Source: Chrysoperla carnea
Lineage: Eukaryota > Arthropoda > Insecta > Neuroptera > Chrysopidae
Length of the DNA: 64,000 nt
Direction of reading: 5' to 3'
Assembly: GCF_905475395.1 (NCBI RefSeq)
Contig: NC_058339.1
Coordinates: 80,690,520 to 80,754,519, forward strand
Positions 61,401-64,000 of the stretch are shown piece after piece. A program made the position numbers and the translations under genes. The notes under the pieces are model-generated. The model saw only the letters and a program-made list of their open reading frames with translations, had not been told where the DNA came from and ran no database searches. The stretch's first letter is position 1; the number at the start of each line of letters is the position of its first letter.

Positions 61401-61824
61401 CATTAAATGGGAGCGCAATAATTTGGTTTACGGGTGCCCGGGTCACGGAAGTCATAGCTACACCTATTTCTAGATGTAGCCATTTTATACCTTAGTAAGA
61501 ATGTGAAAAATTACAGTTTGTGCTTAAATATATTTCACGATGCTGCTCAGCATGGGCTGACAGTTCATTTCTATGTATTAATAATTTTAATTTACATTGA
61601 AATGAAGTTAAAATCTTCTTGGGCAGCATGCTGGCTTGTATTTAAGAACAGAAGCACAATATTTAATAGTATTTATTTAAATTTTTTTACAGACTTTTCA
61701 CGTAGATGATTATGAGTTACAAGTGCTACAAAAAGCACACTGTCCATTTTGTAGGGCATCAGCCGAAGTGTCTTATGGAGAAATTGCACGTGAATTGGAA
61801 GATACAATTGAATTCAATATTTAA
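52433..61824 (+). CDS. IFT122: Intraflagellar transport protein 122 (IFT-A subunit), 16 coding exons
   Basis: Exons: 52433-52491, 52576-52803, 52872-53082, 53587-53934, 54325-54522, 54896-55177, 55414-55578, 56517-56755, 56944-57097, 58036-58197, 58266-58432, 58509-58783, 59592-59931, 60462-60936, 61143-61307, 61693-61824. They total 3,600 nt or 1,199 residues, in range for IFT122. The N-terminal half (to about residue 580) forms WD40 propellers, for example [29 protein letters not shown] and [17 protein letters not shown]. The second half is TPR-like ([45 protein letters not shown]). The C-terminus holds paired zinc-binding motifs (CYRCS...CSHC near residue 1003, then CHSC...CPFC). IFT122 is a core IFT-A subunit for retrograde transport in cilia. 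Two junctions are weak: the exon 4 acceptor (ATATGAAAG) and the exon 13 donor (TT|GTATCC). Confidence 0.95.
53117..53392. mobile_element. pogo/Tigger-like MITE, copy 2, in IFT122 intron 3
   Basis: CTCGCGGTAATCCGACAAAT, GATGTCGAATTATCGAATTT and ATTACAAGGGGTGCC match in order the copy at 43667-43890. Both termini are degraded. Confidence 0.65.
55835..56091. mobile_element. Palindromic MITE in IFT122 intron 7
   Basis: CTGGTGGAAAAAATATTTGA at the left pairs with TCAAATATTTTTTCCACCAG at the right without a mismatch, and the arms continue (TCTTAGAAACTCTAA versus TTAGAGTTTCTAAGA; AACTCTGA versus TCAGAGTT). The length is 257 bp with no ORF. Confidence 0.8.
57330..57990 (+). pseudogene. Degenerate non-LTR retrotransposon piece (RNase H domain) in IFT122 intron 9
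   Basis: A GC-richer island inside AT-rich intron sequence. From 57434 one frame reads [20 protein letters not shown] then ADSLA, the RNase H motif (usually WVPGHSG...GNE.AD) of jockey/I-like elements; a stop follows at about 57515. The frame at 57590-58075 continues with text such as [15 protein letters not shown], reminiscent of the C-terminal Cys/His segment of such elements, but with key Cys lost. Internal stops and mismatched motifs show it is dead. Confidence 0.6.
58784..59591 (+). other. IFT122 intron 12 with unclassified insert
   Basis: Less AT-rich than its surroundings from about 58870 to 59480. No ORF, inverted ends or tRNA boxes were found. It may be an old repeat, but there is no positive identification. 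Confidence 0.3.
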
Positions 61825-61884
61825 CATTTTAAAATCGTGACGCCAGGATAAAAAATAACATGTTCTGTTATTGTAATCAAATGA

Positions 61885-61890
61885 AATAAA
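61885..61890 (+). other. Poly(A) signal of IFT122
   Basis: AATAAA in ATGAAATAAAGATT, about 60 nt after the IFT122 stop codon. Confidence 0.7.
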
Positions 61891-62463
61891 GATTAATCCG
61901 AAAGAAGATTTTGAGGCTGATATACGGTTTCATCTATAATACTCAATAATAGATACATATTTAATAGAATACTCAACTTGTATGTGATTAAATACCGTCC
62001 ACTAGGTTAAATTTTAATTTATAGTATAAGTTTTATCCATTTTATTTAAAATAAAATATTATTTCATACAAATTATTTTTTAATTATATCATTAAAATTC
62101 TCAGCTAGATAGTCTTAATATAGGGCTGCACTTCTCTGATTTTGAGTTGGGGTTTATTGTTTTCGAGGTTTCTACGGGCCCCGGACAAAGGTATGATTTC
62201 TCCGGATTTAAGCGAAAAATATAATTGTGATTCTTTCCAAAAAACAGTTCATAACTTTTATTATTATATCAAAATAAACTATAAATTAAATTAGTTTAAT
62301 ATTGTTGAAAAAACAATATTTTGCAAGGCCGAAATATAATTTTTCAAGTCTAGCCTCAGTGCGAGAATGACTCGCACACGAAGGGTTCCATCGTACAAGA
62401 TATAACACTATGTACTTTTTATTTATTAATTTTCTAAAAGGGAAAAAAAGTACGGGACCTTTT

Positions 62464-62860
62464 TATACCATGTATATATGAAATATATCAAGGTATACTC
62501 AGTTTAGACTAAGCCTGTAACGCTTAATAATATTGATGCTAAGAACAAAATTTTGGTATAAGTGTTCCTAAAATTCATTTCCTGTTGCCCGCCTGCCTGG
62601 CAACACGATAGTTCAAAAACGAAAAGTGATATGTTTAATATTTATATTTCTTGTTATAGCGGCAATAGTAAACAATCCTCACAAATACCAGCTTTAGGAA
62701 CATTTTGATCCTGAAAAATGATGTATATACGCTGAAAAATTTGTGTATAGCAATAAATTGGTACGTCTAACATCATTTTGAGACAGACGGGCGGTCAGCC
62801 GAACGGACATATTAAATTCCGTTGGCTCCTGTTTGGTACCCTGAAATCTTAAATATTAGG
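62464..62860 (+). repeat. Dispersed repeat family 'A', copy 4
   Basis: TATACCATGTATATATGAAA, ATATATCAAGGTATACTCAG and CAAAATTTTGGTATAAGTGT match copies 1 and 3 in reverse and copy 2 directly. It continues with a Cys-codon-free GC-richer segment (CTGTTGCCCGCCTGCCTGGC) corresponding to the CCGGTTGTCTGTCTGTCC segment of copy 1 read in reverse. Confidence 0.6.
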
Positions 62861-63236
62861 GATAATAATTTTGTAACTATATAACAACCATCGTACAAAC
62901 TAACTACATAAACTATATAACCATACGTTATTATGTATTATGCAAGTATGGGTTGTATAGTATTTTATGATTAAAGTTACTGGTCCCTAATATCAACTAT
63001 TATATATAATAATTAATATCAGATATTCCTTCCAAAAATTATATAATGAAATCTTCATTAGATAAACTAGAATAGTTATTGTTAAACAATCAAAAATCGT
63101 ATAGAAAATTTACCTGCAGTTATATACTTTACACTTCAACATACCATTGCGAGAGGACTAAAAAGTACAGCTATAACACGTGACTGTTAAGGGATTTTTA
63201 TAAAAAATAAGTGAAGGTAAGAGAGGATAGCCCATT

Positions 63237-63560
63237 GCGTGCCGGGGTTTAAATTTTATAATTATAAATCATAAATAGAAAATTATCAAATTTTCAGACT
63301 AAATTTTGTTTTAAACCGGGGACTCCAATTTAACTTAAAAATCATTTTTTGGACATCAGATTTATGACTTCGTTAGATATTCATTTTTTTACTTCATAAT
63401 TAAGAACTCTTTTATGAAATCAAAGTTAAAACTACAGATTTATGACATCGTAAGATATTCATTTTTTTTTCCTTCGTAATGAATTCATAATTAAGAACGT
63501 TTAAACCCTCTCACCTCTCTGCGTGGGTAAGATTTAAACTTTATAATTACACCATATTCA
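63237..63560 (+). repeat. Local direct duplication
   Basis: AGATTTATGACTTCGTTAGA at 63359 and AGATTTATGACATCGTAAGA at 63436 begin two copies of about 75 bp, each running to CATAATTAAGAAC. A flanking piece (TTTAAA(T/C)TTTATAATTA) also occurs twice (about 63249 and 63534). No gene is present; the rest of 61891-64000 is intergenic. Confidence 0.6.
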
Positions 63561-64000
63561 TTATTCCATGGGTTTAGTTGTAGACTAAGAAAACTATGGT
63601 TATATTAATTTAGAATTGATTAGATTTGTAATTTTTTTAAATATAGATTTCAAACCGTTCTATTAATAGCTCAGCGGGATAAAAACAGAAATGCAATATA
63701 CTTTCGTAATAAATAATAGGGTACATGTCCCAAAATGTAATGTATTTTTTTTTTTGTCCAAAATGAAGCTAAATGCAAAACTAGACAGATTTATAATGTC
63801 AACTCTTTCTTCTATAATAAATTGTGTTTTGTACGATAAATTAACTTTTTTTATCGTAATCACACTCCCCTAATCTCATTTTTCATCCGTAACAAAGTGG
63901 TGGTATATTTATCAAACCATACTATTTGTGTATATAAATTATTTATAAAATCTGCAACTTTAAATAAAGCGGTTTCTAAAAGGAAGTATGTGCTACATAT

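Overview
This is a strongly AT-rich animal nuclear window. It has many introns with GT/AG boundaries, dense non-autonomous DNA transposons and SINEs, and a SINE tail built of the insect telomere-type unit (TAACC/GGTTA). An insect is the best guess; I cannot name the order from sequence alone. Six protein-coding host genes can be reconstructed, and their splice phases are all consistent.

Layout: (1) 1023-17038 (+) is an eight-exon SCAI orthologue spanning about 16 kb, with introns full of foldback elements. (2) 17039-34579 has no convincing gene. It holds SCAI 3' sequence followed by a dense set of MITEs and SINEs, including a 916-bp palindrome and a nest of three DNA elements. (3) 34580-38728 (+) is a four-exon, five-finger C2H2 zinc-finger gene with an acidic Asn/Asp-rich N-terminal half. 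(4) 38729-45060 is mainly repeats, including a 5'-truncated RTE-like non-LTR retrotransposon remnant. (5) 45095-46060 (-) is the intronless RPF1 gene (Brix domain, 60S assembly). It is head to head with (6) 46921-47889 (+), the intronless SAMTOR gene (SAM sensor upstream of mTORC1). (7) 49735-51547 (-) is RpL28. Each of its three protein-coding-region introns carries a C/D-box snoRNA-like unit on the sense strand, and its leader exon looks like a TOP promoter. (8) 52433-61824 (+) is a sixteen-exon IFT122 gene (1,199 codons) with a consensus RFX X-box 77 bp upstream of its ATG. (9) 61891-64000 is intergenic repeat.

Themes: three neighbouring loci (RPF1, SAMTOR, RpL28 with its snoRNAs) belong to ribosome production and growth control. 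IFT122 is a ciliary gene with the expected ciliary promoter motif. The most noteworthy observations are the RpL28 snoRNA trio (one has a guide complementary to a conserved 28S rRNA stretch; the other two are near-identical paralogues with no target I recognise), the X-box, and several cleanly bounded nested transposons with intact target-site duplications (8-bp hAT, TA, TTAA, 9-bp SINE). I did not find a clearly new multi-gene system.
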